Assembly: GCA_009763385.1 (NCBI GenBank)
Contig: CM019824.1
Coordinates: 147,939,705-148,003,704 of the forward strand
Length of the DNA: 64,000 nt
Source: Coix lacryma-jobi var. lacryma-jobi
Taxonomy: Eukaryota > Streptophyta > Magnoliopsida > Poales > Poaceae
Direction of reading: 5' to 3'
Below, piece after piece: positions 33,257-45,462 of the stretch. Position 1 is the first letter of the stretch, and each line of letters opens with the position of its first letter. Position numbers and translations under genes: made by a program. Under the pieces are notes generated by a model, which worked only from the letters and a program-made list of their open reading frames with translations, did no database searches and was not told the origin of the DNA.

Positions 33257-36200
33257 TGTGACACCCTAAAAAAATCATTTTTCGGAAATAAGGAGTTAAT
33301 ATGATTTTGCTTATTTATTTTTCATGAAACATATAGGCCAAATAATAATTTTTGGTGAAGTAATAAAATATCTCGTGGCGTAGAAACTTTTTTGTTGCAT
33401 TCATGCTCGAGCATAATATTTTGCTTGAGTGTAGGAATAGTGTTGAGTGGTTCAAATTCAAATTTGATTTGAATTTGAGCAAGTTTTTCAAAAGGAAATA
33501 AAAGAAAAGGCTTTTCTTTTTCACCCTCTCCCTTTCCACTCTTTTGGCCTAGCCAGGCAAGGCGGCCCAGCCCGCCACGCCTTTCTCCCTCCCTCTCCCC
33601 ACCTCTCCCCGCTCGGGCCTTGGCCTGCTCCGGCCCAGCGCCCCGGCCCGCTCCCTCTCTCTCTCGCGCGCGCGCGCCCGTAGCGCCGCGGCCCGGTCGC
33701 CTTCGCGGCCCAGCTCGCTCGCGTCGCGGCCCGCTCGCCCGCGCAGCGCGCAAGCGCCCGCCGCGTCCCCGCCTTCGCCCGCTGCCACCCCGGCCCCACC
33801 TGTCAGCGTCAGACCCTTCCCCTACCTCGCGACGGCTCGCGCCCGCGCTGCCGCCGCCTGCTCCTCTCCTGCAACGGCCGCGCGAGTGGCATTCAAGGCC
33901 ACTCAGGCTTCCATCAAGCCCCGGTGGAGCTCCCCGACCGTTCGCCACCTCCCCCGAAGCCTATAAAGGCCAGGGCGAAGCCCTCGCCCTCTCCCTCACG
34001 CCACTCGCCCACGCTCTCTCCCTGCCGTCGAGCCGAGGCTCCGCCGGCCGCCCTAGCGCCTCCCCGAGCCACCGAAGGTGCTGCCGCATCCGCCATCAAG
34101 ACCCCAGAGCCCTCTCTCTTTTGTTTCGCGTGTACCCGAGCCTCACCGGAGTTTCTCCCCTTTCGCAGATCCCGCCGCCACCTCATCGTCGCTGTGGTGA
34201 GTCCCCGCCGGAGCCAAGGCCACCGACGAGCTCGCCTTCGCCCCCGCTTCGCTCCGGTGCTATCCGCGTGGCCAACCAAGGCCGGGAACGCCGGAACGGC
34301 GAGTTCCCGAGCCCCTCGCATGGCGCCGCCGCTCGCCGGCGTTTGCGCCGCCGCTCCCGCCACCGCGCTCTCTCGCCGAGCCGCCCTGCGTCGTCCGATC
34401 GGTGCGGACGGCCAGGATTAGAGCATAACCCCGAAGGGGTATGCGCCGGGTTCACCAGCCAGTGCACCCGCGCCCCGCTCGCGGTCCACCATCCGCGTGG
34501 TGGGCCTGCCCAGCCGCGTTGCGCCGCGTGGCGCCGTGTCGGCGCCAGCGCGGCAGCCTCCGCGTGTTTTGCAAAAGAGCCCCTGCCATTTTGAGAAATC
34601 AACCCGCGATCCACCGTAGTTCAAAAGAGTTACTTTTAAGTCTTGTTTTCTTTCGGTTTAGCCCCTGGAGTTCTCAGTTTTAGTACCCACCGTCCAGAGA
34701 ACGCTTTTTCGTGTGTTAGCCCTCGCCGGCTATGTTTAATAGCATTTAGGCCCTCGGTTTTCATAGGCTAGCCCCTAGGCAAATGTTTTTATTTACAAAA
34801 TAGCCCCTGAAACTTGTTTTCTTTATAACTTTCTCGTTTTAGATCCGATTAGAGTGATCTTTACGTTCATTTGATCGTATCGATGAGTAGAATAGTTTTA
34901 TATATGTTTCTCTAACTGTTTTTGATGCTTGGTGTACTGTTCTAATAAAAGTATATTTTATTTGCATGTAATGACTGTTTGGATGCTATGATTGGTGATT
35001 ATATACCGAGTCCAGACGGTGACGTGTTTGAGGAGCAAGTTTCGCCGGAGCAGTACCAGGACCAAGCGTGTGACCAAGGCAAGTACAACCCACGATTTCC
35101 TTGTTACCTACTTAATGCAAGATCCAGTAATCATTATGCATGTGTCTAATATGATGAACCATAGGTCCATACTAGTTTCCTTGAACTATATACCTTGTAC
35201 CTATGGGAGGGTTTTGCATAATATGACTAGAAATACTACGCGCTATATATTGCTAATTGATGAATACTGATTAATGACTATGGAACAATGTTAAAAGAGG
35301 CTTTTTAACCACATTTAGGGCACTGGAGCCTGGTGTTGCTCAGTGACCCACGCCAGGGACTATCTTTTAAAGCGGCCACCCGGGAGATCCCGTGCAACCT
35401 TGGGAATTATATGGCTCTGATCTTAGTTGTGTAACTAGACTTTCTCTAGCTTGTAGTAGTTACCGAAAGGCGCTAGAGGGGGAAACTGGGTTAAAGAATG
35501 GCTTCCTTGCCTGTCAAGATGTGTACTGGTCGGCTGTCAGGTGTGCCATCTTGAAGGGGGCCTCCATTCGCCTGGAAGCCGAAACCTTGCGGCTACTACT
35601 TGTTAGAGTAGCTAGTGAAAGACTACGTAGTGAAACCCCGCCGTACTTCCATAGAGGAGGTAATGTGGGACTGGCTCTCCCCGGCATTTGGGAATCACGG
35701 CCTAAGGTGAAAGTGTACAACCTCTGCAGAGTGTAAACCTGATATATCAGCCGTGCTCACGGATACGAGCGGCTCGGATCCTTTATAAGTGGTTCATGGT
35801 GGGGTATGTTGGTGGTTTGTGGCTTACCTCTGGTTAACATGATAATGATCATACTTTGTGGGACAACAGGGATCATATACTTAGTAATGAAAGGATAATA
35901 TTAAAATATGACCAAGATAAAATGCTAACCGCAGTCAACCAGGTCAACCTTTTGAGCCTTGCATTCCCTGTAGTTGTACTTGCTGAGCATGGTGAGCTGA
36001 CGCTTGTCGTTGGTTCACATAAAAATCCCGGATGGGTACCAGATGAAGGAGAGTACGAGGAGTATCCAGAAGATGTGCCAGATTTCTGAGGATGGCGTAC
36101 CCCCAGTCGGTGTCCCTGTGGAGTGATGTCTACGTCTACGCTACCGTTGTAATAATGGGTCGTTGGCCGATGTGATGAACAATCTCGTGTGATGTAATAA

Positions 36201-36316
36201 GTTATTATACGTTGTTCGTGCTGTAATGATATACATTTTGTGGTATATGTGGATTTGGGACCCCCTGGGCCCACATATGCTTTACCTCGGTTTTATTCGT
36301 AAATCCGGGTGTTACA
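33257..36316 (+). mobile_element. 3.06-kb solo LTR of a gypsy-type element
   Basis: Begins TGTGACACCC and ends GGGTGTTACA, with TSD GGTAC (33252-33256 and 36317-36321). There is no internal region, so it is a solo LTR left by LTR-LTR recombination. TGTNACACCC...GGGTGTTACA ends and LTRs of about 3 kb remind me of rice RIRE3/Atlantys-type gypsy elements; this assignment is tentative. The 33540-34600 part is strongly GC-rich and yields long open frames on both strands (up to 324 codons). Their Arg/Pro/Ala-rich composition is what GC-rich sequence gives by chance. A TATA-like CCTATAAAGG lies at 33958-33967. The plus orientation is inferred from that. Confidence 0.8.
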
Positions 36317-36321
36317 GGTAC

Positions 36322-36754
36322 TACCGCCAGTTCAAAATGAACTCTACCCAAAGAGCATTGCGCGCTGCCTCCCTGGTCGGTACTACCGACCCCCATGGTC
36401 GGTACTACCGACTGTACAAAACTACATTTATGTGTTCGTGATCGTGCGGTGACTCTCAAGCAAACTTTAGTTAGTCGATTTGAGCACTTTTCTCCATATC
36501 TAGTCAACCTAATTTGTGACTCTCTTGATAGTCCGGCTTACCTATAACTCAAGTTTAAAATTAAACTTTCAATCCACCACTTGAGCTAGGCAACTTTTGT
36601 CCAACTATACTCAACATGCTTTGTTCACGAGATTTCAATATTTCAAATCTTTCTAAGGACTAACACCTGCATGCATGCTTTTATAAATATGTTAGTCCCT
36701 AGTTTGATTCTCATTAATTAGCCAAAACCCACATTGGGGGCAAATGCACTTACA
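36322..36754 (-). repeat. 3' LTR of element D, outer part
   Basis: Matches 49295-49727. It ends GCAAATGCACTTACA, the inverse of the LTR start. The polypurine tract AAAAAAGGGGTGTT (minus strand, 36755-36768) abuts it, confirming that this is the 3' LTR. Confidence 0.92.
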
Positions 36755-37896
36755 AACACCCCTTTTTTGCTAATTGATGATAACCCACTTAGGCTTACAA
36801 AAAGGATAGAAAGAATTGAAACTTTTGAATTCCAAAATTTAGTTCAAGCTCCCCCTTAGTTCGAGATGGCAACGGGTAAATACCCATCTGGTAGTGCTAT
36901 TCCATACCCATACCCGTGAGATAAAATTTTACCCGTTAAAATACCCATATCCGCATGTGGGTAGAAGATTTTACTCGTACCCGTACCCGCGCGGGTATTT
37001 TTACCCGACGGGTAATCCGTACCCGAATGCATACCGGCAATAAAGCATAAAAATATGAATATATTATATTATTAAAATCATATATCATCGATAATTTGTG
37101 AATAAGATTCAACAAATTATAACATAGCAACAAAACTACAATAACTAATAGTCTAACATTCATAGATATATTAGATATATGTATATTTTATAGTAAGTAA
37201 TGAATACATATATGTTGCTAAGGCAGGTATAAATTACCCGCGGGTACACGGGTATGGGTAGTATGTTTCCGTACCCGTACCCGCATACCCGTTGGGTAGA
37301 AATTTTTACCCATTAGTATACGCATGGGTATAAAATTCTTTCCATACCCATCTCTTTATCGGGTAAAACCCATCGGGTAGTCGGGTTTCGGGTACCCACT
37401 GCCATCTTTACCCTTAGTGTATGCTTTGAATATGAATTTCAAACCTTGACTTTAAGCAAGGTTGCATACACAAGAATAAGAGCTCCCCCTAAATTTTGCA
37501 ATTCGTGGGGTGCCTAAGTGTGTGACAACGTCATATATAACAAATTTGTGATGCATGAACAAGATGACATGGTGATTCACATAACAATAGGATAAGAGAA
37601 ATCGAATGGCTATGAAAGAAAGAAACAAACTCAAATCACATAGCCATATCTAAAACAACAACCACCAATAATGACAAGAGCAGAAAATAGAGGATCAACC
37701 AAACATGAATATTACATTAAGCTCAAATGTATCAAATCCTCTAGCACACATAGTTCATCAAAAATGTAGCATACCACACACTTAGTTCTCATAGTTCAAA
37801 TCTCTCTCAAAGCTAGCTATTACATCATGAATAAAGTCTAACACTCCCCCTTTGGCATCAAATGCCAAAAAGGGTAGGCCACGATATGCATAGGAT
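36755..37896 (-). promoter_or_regulatory. 3' untranslated region of D with repeated polypurine tracts
   Basis: Besides the tract next to the LTR (36755-36768), AGGGGGAGC-type tracts occur at about 36849-36857, 37482-37490 and 37843-37853 (minus strand). The last sits beside an inverted repeat of TTTGGCAT and ATGCCAAA. Multiple polypurine tracts are a reported Sirevirus hallmark. A MITE (36861-37410) separates two of them. No gene lies in this stretch. Confidence 0.7.
36861..37410. mobile_element. 550-bp hAT-like non-autonomous element
   Basis: Flanked by a perfect 8-bp duplication CCCTTAGT (36853-36860 and 37411-37418). Imperfect terminal inverted repeats: TCGAGATGGCAACGGGTA against TAAAGATGGCAGTGGGTA. 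Subterminal parts are rich in GGGTACCCG-like words, the central part is AT-rich, and no transposase is present. It resembles 53938-54468 at its ends. Confidence 0.85.
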
Positions 37897-40800
37897 CTAA
37901 TAGAAGCCACCGGAAGAACCACCATGAAAAAGGCCTCCAAAGAGAGAAGAGTAGGCGCTGGCACCAACATCACCACCTGGGAACGACGACGAAGGAGCAC
38001 TAGAGGGATCCGGCGGAGGAGAGGGAGCGTGGAAGCCACCACTTCCAGCTGGATCGGCATCCGGGGCAGCAAAACCCATGTAAGAGCCACCACCACCACC
38101 CTGGTATGAGGTAGATCCACCACCATGTGACGGACCCGCACCATAGTCAGGGTAGAAGGGAGGAGGCTGATACGTAAGCGGAGGGTGAAGAGGCTGAAAC
38201 AAAGTTGAGCTGAAAATATCGGCCTCATCATCACCTCCATGTTGCTACTGTTGTGGCTCACCACCGTCATCATCATCATCATTACGACCATGCTGAGCAT
38301 CGTACTTGGCAAACGGATCTGGGAAGGACCGAAGAGGAGACTGCTGAGGAAGACCAAGATGTGCATTCACTTGCCTCTGATGCTGCTCGTCATGCTTAGC
38401 CTTGTAACAGAACCACTTGAAGAACTTGCTGAGAGCGTAACGAATAGCCTCACCACCTCCACTCCTATGCCTCTCATGACGCGGAGGAGAAGAGGCAGCA
38501 GGAGGCACTCCCTCATGAACCGGCTCCTGACCAGGAGCCTCGCCAGGGGCAGCTGCTGCAGCTGGAGCACCACCACCTTCACCAACTACCTCCTTGCCTA
38601 CGGAGGAGAACTGTCGGACATTGTACTCTTTTACAGTCCGATCATAGTCAAACGTTGCTCCCACCACGTGCTCAATGATATGCATCAAATATGGAGCATA
38701 AGACAAGTCTTTGTGAGGGTCATTGTATGCTTTCGAGATCTTCTGCCACATAAAGTGGGAGATGCTAAACCTCCCATCTGGCTTGGCAAACCGGCAAAGG
38801 ACCTTCGATGCGCCTCGTTGTCCCGATCTTCACGATGTAGGATCAATCTCCAGATAACTAGCTGCAGAACAGCCGGATAACTTGCTGCAAGCAGCGATAA
38901 CTAGTGCAACCTAACAAATAAAACTCAAAGCCAACCACCGTCTTTAACCGGCAATTTGAATCGAGGATTCGCCCAACCACACTCTCAAAGAACCAACCAA
39001 CATAACCTACAATCAATCAAGGAAAACCTTGAATGGAGTAGGAGCACCAATTTGGAGCAGATGACGTCGCCGCTTCTGTAAATCCTGCGAAGGAAGTCAC
39101 AAGAGCAAAGGGGTAGAGATTACACTCTCAAGGTTTGTTAGCACAGAGCTGAACAAAGGGGTTCTGTATTTCGATTATCAAAAGTCTGTGTTTGCTATGA
39201 AGTAATGACATATTTATACTAGGAACAGCCCTCCTAGATAGGTATAAACACGAAATGTAAATGAAAAGATGGACTATGTGAACAGGCTTCCACAAAAGGG
39301 CTTCTGAGTTAATTCCCGCGTGACTGTTGGACTTCTGAGTAGTCTTCAATGTTTTGGCAATAACTCCACTTTGGAAAGTTCAAATGATGCACCGTCAGTT
39401 GCATTGGAAATTTAACTTGATAAGATTTCAAACCATGTGCAGCATGCACCATGAAGTTTCGTAGATTGGTACAGTTTTACACAGCAAGTTGGACAACATG
39501 CAGTCTGTCCACCAGCTGACCAGCATGCACTAAATCTGGTCGGCAGTCAAGAGACAAATTCCAAACTGGTCAGGGCTTATTTCATTGGAAACTAGACTTG
39601 ATAAGCTTTCCAGAATGTCCTCATGGGTCTTCATAGCTTTTGTGAATCAAAAGATATGACTAATTCTTTCCGACGGTCCTGCGGGACTGGACTAGTCGGA
39701 GTGTGGATCTTCACTGTAATCAACTCTTTGTGTGTTCTTGTCTTCCTCCTTGGTGAACCTGAATAATAGCAATATACACGAATTAGGTAGTACATAATTC
39801 ACATTAATATTAAAATGAATTTCACAAAGTAACGCGTGCACCTTTTGTTATAGCTTCTTTGCTTGGCTACGTGTAACATCGAAGACTTGGGCTGGTGACC
39901 TGTTATAGTTTGACTTGGAGCTTGTAACATCTTCCTTATCGGCGTGCTCGTCGATGTGCTGGTCGGTGAGGTCATATCATCCTCTCCTCTTTGAAAAGGA
40001 GTCGTCCTCGACTCTGAAGTATCTGATGTAGTTGGATTTACAGCTTGTAATGTCTTGCCGGTCGGTGAGGTCATGTTGGTCAACGAGCTGCTCTGTAAGG
40101 TCATATCAACCTTGGGGCATCGCTTCTCAAGAAAGTGTTATCCCAACCTTCGGATCCAAGGTGAGTCTCATTACGTTGTTCAGCACAAAGAAGTAAGACT
40201 TTAGCCCATTCACCTGAAAGTTGGTCGCTATGCCAGGCAGATAGATCCCAGACTCCTGAATCTCAGAGAGATAGATCCCCTCACCAAACATCTCTGACAG
40301 TCTCGGGGCACTGCGATCTTCATTGTTGAATCCCAGCAGCCTAGCGAAGGTCACAAAGGAACATCTGTAGTGGACCCCTTGGGTCATCCAATGAAGAACC
40401 TTCCCAGGTTGATCAATGTAAAGAGTAGCCCAAAACTGACAGATAATCTCCTGATTCCAACTACGCTCACCAGAGATGAGCCCTAGAATCCTCCACTCCT
40501 CTAGCCTCTGCACCAATCTGTCCATCTGCTCTGAATTCTTGTCAGTCAAGGATCAGATGGCCAGGCGCTTGTGCTCAATAAGCGGAGGATGCCCCTTCAC
40601 AGAGTAACCCTTCCAGGGGACAGACACGTAGTAGTCCTGCTGAAAACGGGACCAAAAACGTCTATCAACTGAGTCATCTCTGATGTAGAGGTAGGGGTTC
40701 TCCAAGCGTTGCTCCCTCAACAGATTAGCCCTCTTTCTGTCTGAGTAATCCATCACATTTCCTGGATCAGCTGGACCAATCATCATAGCTGCTGCCATAC

Positions 40801-41218
40801 TATGCATATGAAACACCCGGTTGATCAACAACAAACCGGATGTCTTAGGAGACGGAGGTCCAAAACGAGGATCAAAAGTACGACCTTCCCTGTTGGGACC
40901 GACCTCTAACAACTGACCACCAACAATCACACTGTGCAGCCGACCGGGGGGACCATTAGCAGGAGGCGGTGGAGGCGGAGGTGGTGCATGCCCACTTCGA
41001 CTTCCACTGTCTCGGCCGACGCTCCGACGGCTCGTGGACGAACGCCCACGAACGTGTCGAGCGACGTCCTCACTGCTCCCACCAGCAGGCCGAGCACGGC
41101 GCGCGGGATTGCACCGCTGCTGCTCTCCTTGCTCCATTACAGCAACTTCTTCTTCCTCCTCCTCCCTTGCCTCTCTAGCAAGTCGTGCATCACGTGAGCC
41201 CCTTCGGTTATGCGACAT
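37897..41218 (-). pseudogene. Accessory ORF of element D, broken
   Basis: Lies downstream of pol on the same strand. The start ATG is at 41216-41218 (MSHNRRGSRDARLAREAREE). The N-terminus is basic/acidic, with a proline run. A folded-looking core (LLLINRVFHMHSM, RFWSRFQQDYYVSVPW) is followed by an in-frame TGA (40553-40555), then FVTFARLLGFNNED and VLNNVMRLTLDPKVG. After a 1.3-kb interruption it resumes at about 38810 with LCRFAKPDGRFSISHFMWQK and FDYDRTVKEYN. It then runs through an Ala/Gly/Pro-rich tail with an in-frame TAG (38245-38247, probably a mutated CAG in a Gln run) to a stop at 37897. It resembles grass putative plant transposon proteins. I see no membrane segment, so an envelope role is not supported. 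Function unknown. Confidence 0.6.
38833..40136. mobile_element. 1.3-kb insertion in the accessory ORF, type unclear
   Basis: Near-identical 15-mers GTTGTCCCGATCTTC (38818-38832) and GTTATCCCAACCTTC (40137-40151) flank a segment with no matching coding. They differ only by transitions. On the minus strand it has a TATA-like TATAAATATG (39208-39217) and LTR-like texture, but no clear TG...CA ends with a 5-bp duplication. It could be an LTR, a retroposed sequence or an intron-like unit. Confidence 0.4.
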
Positions 41219-41795
41219 CTGGAATAGAGTACATAGACCAATATGAGACACAAGACAACAAGACTGCTTCGAAGGATGTAACAAAGATAGGCGACGATAC
41301 GTAGGATGGGAAGAAAAACCGTTCACTGCGCGCGGTCGGTACTACCGCCCATAGGGTCGGTACTACCGACCGCACAGCAGTGCGCCGGTTATCCTCAATC
41401 CATCCATACAAATCACCAACAAATTTGCAAAAAATACATCCTAGAAGCATTTATGTACTAGAGAGAACAATCCTACCAAAGGAAACGACCTAGAACAAGA
41501 TACATTGAGAGATCGGGCAAGAACACCCTAGTACCTTGCTACTCGAAGGGAAGAGGCCGAAATCCAATGGAAGGAGAGCTTCCAGGCTTGAGGAACACCA
41601 CCACAACGATCTCCTTGCTTCAACGCACCTTCTCATTGGAGGGATTTGGATTTGAGTGGTGGAGGAGGGAGATCGAGAGGAGGAGGCGGAGAGCGGCGAC
41701 CGGACGGCTCGGGGTCAAGAGGGCGGTGCACAGTGGAAAACTGAATGGATAAAAGAGAATCCTTTTCACCGCGGCCTTTTATACCAGGGTAAAAC
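41219..41795 (-). promoter_or_regulatory. Putative promoter and spliced leader of the accessory ORF
   Basis: On the minus strand a TATA box GGTATAAAAGGC (about 41778-41789) is followed by a leader. A possible 5' splice site AAG|GTACTAGG lies near 41537, and a pyrimidine-rich 3' splice site CTATTCCAG lies directly before the ATG at 41218. GGTAGTACC palindromes like those in the LTR flank it (41796-41872) and also lie in the proposed intron (41337-41372). Splicing is inferred only. Confidence 0.45.
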
Positions 41796-42078
41796 CCCGG
41801 TCGGTACTACCGCCCAGAAGGGTCGGTACTACCGACGGTCGGTACTACCGGCCCTGATGGCGGTACTACCGACCGTTCACTTCCAGAACGGACAGATAGC
41901 TTTCCTAGGAGAACTTTGTGTGGTAAACTACACACGCTTCAACCATGTCCAGATTTCATACAAGCATTACATAACTATGGACACAAGTGAAGCATGCAAA
42001 ATAGATTTTGAAATCACACACAAAATTTGTCAAAACATTTGTCTATGTCTGTAGGTGAAAACAAATATGTGCAAGACA

Positions 42079-45000
42079 TCAAACCACGTTATGAGAATCA
42101 ATGATATTTAGCTCACTCTTCAAAGCACAAAATCTTAACTCATCTAATGGCTTTGTGAAGATATCGGCTAGTTGCTTTTCGGTGCTCACATGGCGTAAAG
42201 CGATATCTCCTTTGGCTTCGTGGTCTCTCAAAAAATGATGTCGGATGTCTATGTGTTTTGTGCGAGAACGGTTTACGGGATTGTTTGCTAGTTTGATAGC
42301 ACTCTCATTGTCACACAAAAGTGGAATTTTGGTTTCCTCACATCCAAAATCTTTTAGTGTTTGCTTCATCCAAAGTAGTTGGGCACAGCATGCGCCGGCC
42401 GCCACATACTCAGCTTCGACAGTGGATAGGGCAACACTATTTTGTTTCTTGGAACTCCATGACACCAAAGACCTTCCAATAAATTGGTAAGTCCCGGTAG
42501 TGCTCTTCCGATCTTCCTTGCAACCAGCATAGTCCAAATCGGAATAGCCAAGTAGATCGAAAGTGGAGCTCTTAGGATACCACAAGCCAAGATTCTGAGT
42601 GTGCACTAAGTATCGAAAGATTCTCTTAACGGCCATAATATGACATTCTTTCAGATTAGCTTGAAATCTTGCACACATGCACACACTAAGCATGATATCA
42701 GGCCTAGATGCACAAAGGTAAAGCAATGAACCGATCATAGTGTGATATACCTTTTGGTCCACTGACTTACCATCCTCATTTAGATCAAGATGTCTATTGG
42801 TTGGCATGGGAGTCTTGATGGGCTTGGCCTTGTCCATCTCAAACTTCTTTAGCATGTCTCTTGTATACTTTGTTTGACTGGTGAACGTGCCATCCTTGAG
42901 TTGCTTGATTTGGAATCTGAGGAAGTACTTCAACTCACCCATCATGGACATCTCAAACCTTTTGGTCATGATCCTACTAAACTCCTCACAAAAAGCCACA
43001 TTAGTACTACCAAATATTATGTCATCGACATATATTTGGCACACAAAGATATTATTATTGACTTTGCGAGTAAATAGAGTAGCATCGGCCTTTCCTATCT
43101 CAAAACCCTTTTTGAGTAGGAAATCCTTCAAGCAATCATACCAAGCTCTAGAGGATTGCTTGAGCTTGTAGACGTGGTTGGGAAATCCTTCAAGCAATCA
43201 TACCATAGAGCGCCTTATCGAGCTTGTAGACGTGGTTGGGAAATTTCGGATCCTCAAAACCCGGTGGTTGCTCCACGTACACCAATTCAGAGAGGGGGGC
43301 ATTGAGGAATGCACTTTTCACGTCCATTTGGTACAGCTTGAAATCATGGTGAGTAGCAAAGGCGAGTAATATGCGAATTGACTCAAGCCTAGCTACAGGT
43401 GCATAGGTTTCCCCAAAATCCAAACCTTCGATATGAGTGAAACCTTGAGCCACCAACCATGCTTTGTTCCTTGTAACCACGCCATGCTCGTCTTGCTTGT
43501 TGCAGAAGACCCACTTGGTTCCTATCACATTTTGCTTGGGTCTTTCCACCAAGGACCAGACTTCATTCCTGGTGAAGTTGTTGAGCTCTTCTTGCATTGC
43601 ATCACCCAATCCGGATCATCAAGTGCTTCTTCCACCCTAAGAGGTTCCAAAGAGGAGACAAACAAGTAATGTTCACAAAAACTTGCTAAATGAGAATGTG
43701 TCGTTACCCCTCGTCGTATGCTCCCTAATATGTTATCAATGGGATGGTCCCGTTGAATCGTATGATGAACTTTTGGGTGAGGCACAAGTGATCTTATTTG
43801 GATGGGTCCATCTTCATCATCTTCATCATATGTATGGATGTCTTCATTAGCTTGTTGGTCATCATGTTGAGCTTGAGCTTGATCATCATGTTGATAATGC
43901 ATTTGACCATCATTTGCACTTCCACCTTTCGGAGTTGCGGAAGCTTCACCATGTGCATTCGAATGCACATGGACATTTGAATCTTGTGGAGTGTGCAATG
44001 GCTCATCTTCATCATCTTGAATCTCAATAGGCCTCACATCACCGGTCGCAAGCTTCTTGATTGCTTCGGATGGAGACATATCATTACCTACAAGCTCATC
44101 ACTGACTTGCTCCTTTTGGGAGCCGTCGGATTCATCAAAAGTCACGTCTACCGTTAACTCAATAGTGTCGGTGGCATTATTGAATACGCGGTAGCCCTGT
44201 TCATTAGTATCATAACCAAGTAGAAAGCCTTCGTGTACCTTAGGTGCAAACTTTGAGCTTTTGGCCCTCTTGTTAAGTATGAAACACTTACAGCCAAAGA
44301 CTCGAAAGTAATGCACCTTCGGTTTGTTACTGGTTAGGAGCTCATAAGGCGTCTTGTCCCTTAGCTTGTGGAGGTAGAGGCGATTGATTGCATGACAAGC
44401 GATGTTCATCGCCTCGGCCCAAAAGCCATGAGACGTCTTGTATTCATCCAACATAGATCTTGCGGCTTCAACAAGAGTTCTATTCTTCCTTTCCACAACC
44501 CCATTTTGTTGTGGGGTATATGGAACAGAGAACTCATGCTTGATTCCTTCATCATCAAGATACTCTTCTATGTTGGTGTTCTTGAACTCAGTCCCGTTGT
44601 CGCTTCTCACTTTCTTGATCTTGAGCTCAAACTCATTTTGAGCCCTTCTTGCAAACTTCTTGAAGATGCCTTGGGTCTCACTTTTATCTGCTAAAAAGAA
44701 CACCCAAGTGAAGCGAGAAAAGTCATCAACAATAACAAAACCATATTTGTTACCACCGATGCTTTAGTAAGCAACGGGTCCGATGAGGTCCATATGTAGT
44801 AGCTCCAATGGTCTTGTGGTTGACACGACGTTCTTTATTGGATGCTTTGCTCCAACTTGCTTTCCGACTTGGCACGCGCTGCAAATCCTATCTTTCTCAA
44901 ATGAGACATTGGTTAGTCCAAGGATGTGTCCTTCTCTTTGAAGTTGGGCAAAGTTCCTCATCCCAACATGAGCTAGTCGGCGATGCCAAAGCCAACCCAT

Positions 45001-45415
45001 GCTAGATTTTGCCATTAGGCATGTTGTAGGTTCCACTTTACTAGTTGAGAAATCAACTAGGTAAAGCTTTCCCTTCAACACACCCTTAAATGCAATAGAG
45101 GAATCCCTTCTTCTAGAGATGGTCACACCCTTATCCGTAAAGAGACAATCGTAACCCATTTCACAAAGTTGAGAAACGGATAACAAATTGTAACTCAACG
45201 AATGTACAAGTAAAACATTAGATATGGCATTGTCAGTTGAGATAGCAATTTTACCCAAGCCAAGTACCTCTCCTTTTCCATTGTCACCAAACACAATGTT
45301 GTTGCATGAATCATGGCTTGGTTGGAAAGAAGTAAACATTTCTTTTGTCCCGGTCATATGATTGGTGCATCCACTATCCAACACCCAACTTGATCCACCT
45401 GAGGCATATTCCTAC
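42079..45415 (-). pseudogene. pol of copia element D: protease, integrase, RT, RNase H
   Basis: A full-length but broken pol. The protease VLDSGCTNHMTG lies near 45384; the pre-integrase WLWHRRLAHVG with SACQVGKQV and the integrase follow, with the in-frame stop TAA at 44764-44766. The integrase D-D-E residues lie in LLHMDLIG, RSDNGTEF and VVERKN, followed by an acidic His/Asp-rich linker. A frameshift near 43605 leads into RT (WKLVAQGF-like AWLVAQGFTH, then YQMDVKSAFLN). A short tandem duplication at 43121-43243 shifts the frame again before CQIYVDDIIFGST. The RNase H block has STVEAEYVAA and LCDNESAIKL, ending in SHNVV at 42079. It would supply proteolysis, integration and reverse transcription. 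At least one stop and two frameshifts make it non-functional. Confidence 0.9.
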
Positions 45416-45462
45416 AAAACAAGTTTATGTTCTTGATTTAGGTACCCAAGTGAGATTGGGTC

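Noticed and set aside
33620..34594. Long open frame (324 codons) and overlapping frames on both strands in the GC-rich part
   Set aside because: Composition is Arg/Pro/Ala/Ser-rich on both strands as expected from GC-rich sequence; it lies inside a solo LTR with a clear TSD; no domain was recognised.
37897..41218. Envelope-like gene in element D
   Set aside because: Position after pol fits, but no signal peptide, transmembrane segment or glycoprotein-like features are visible.
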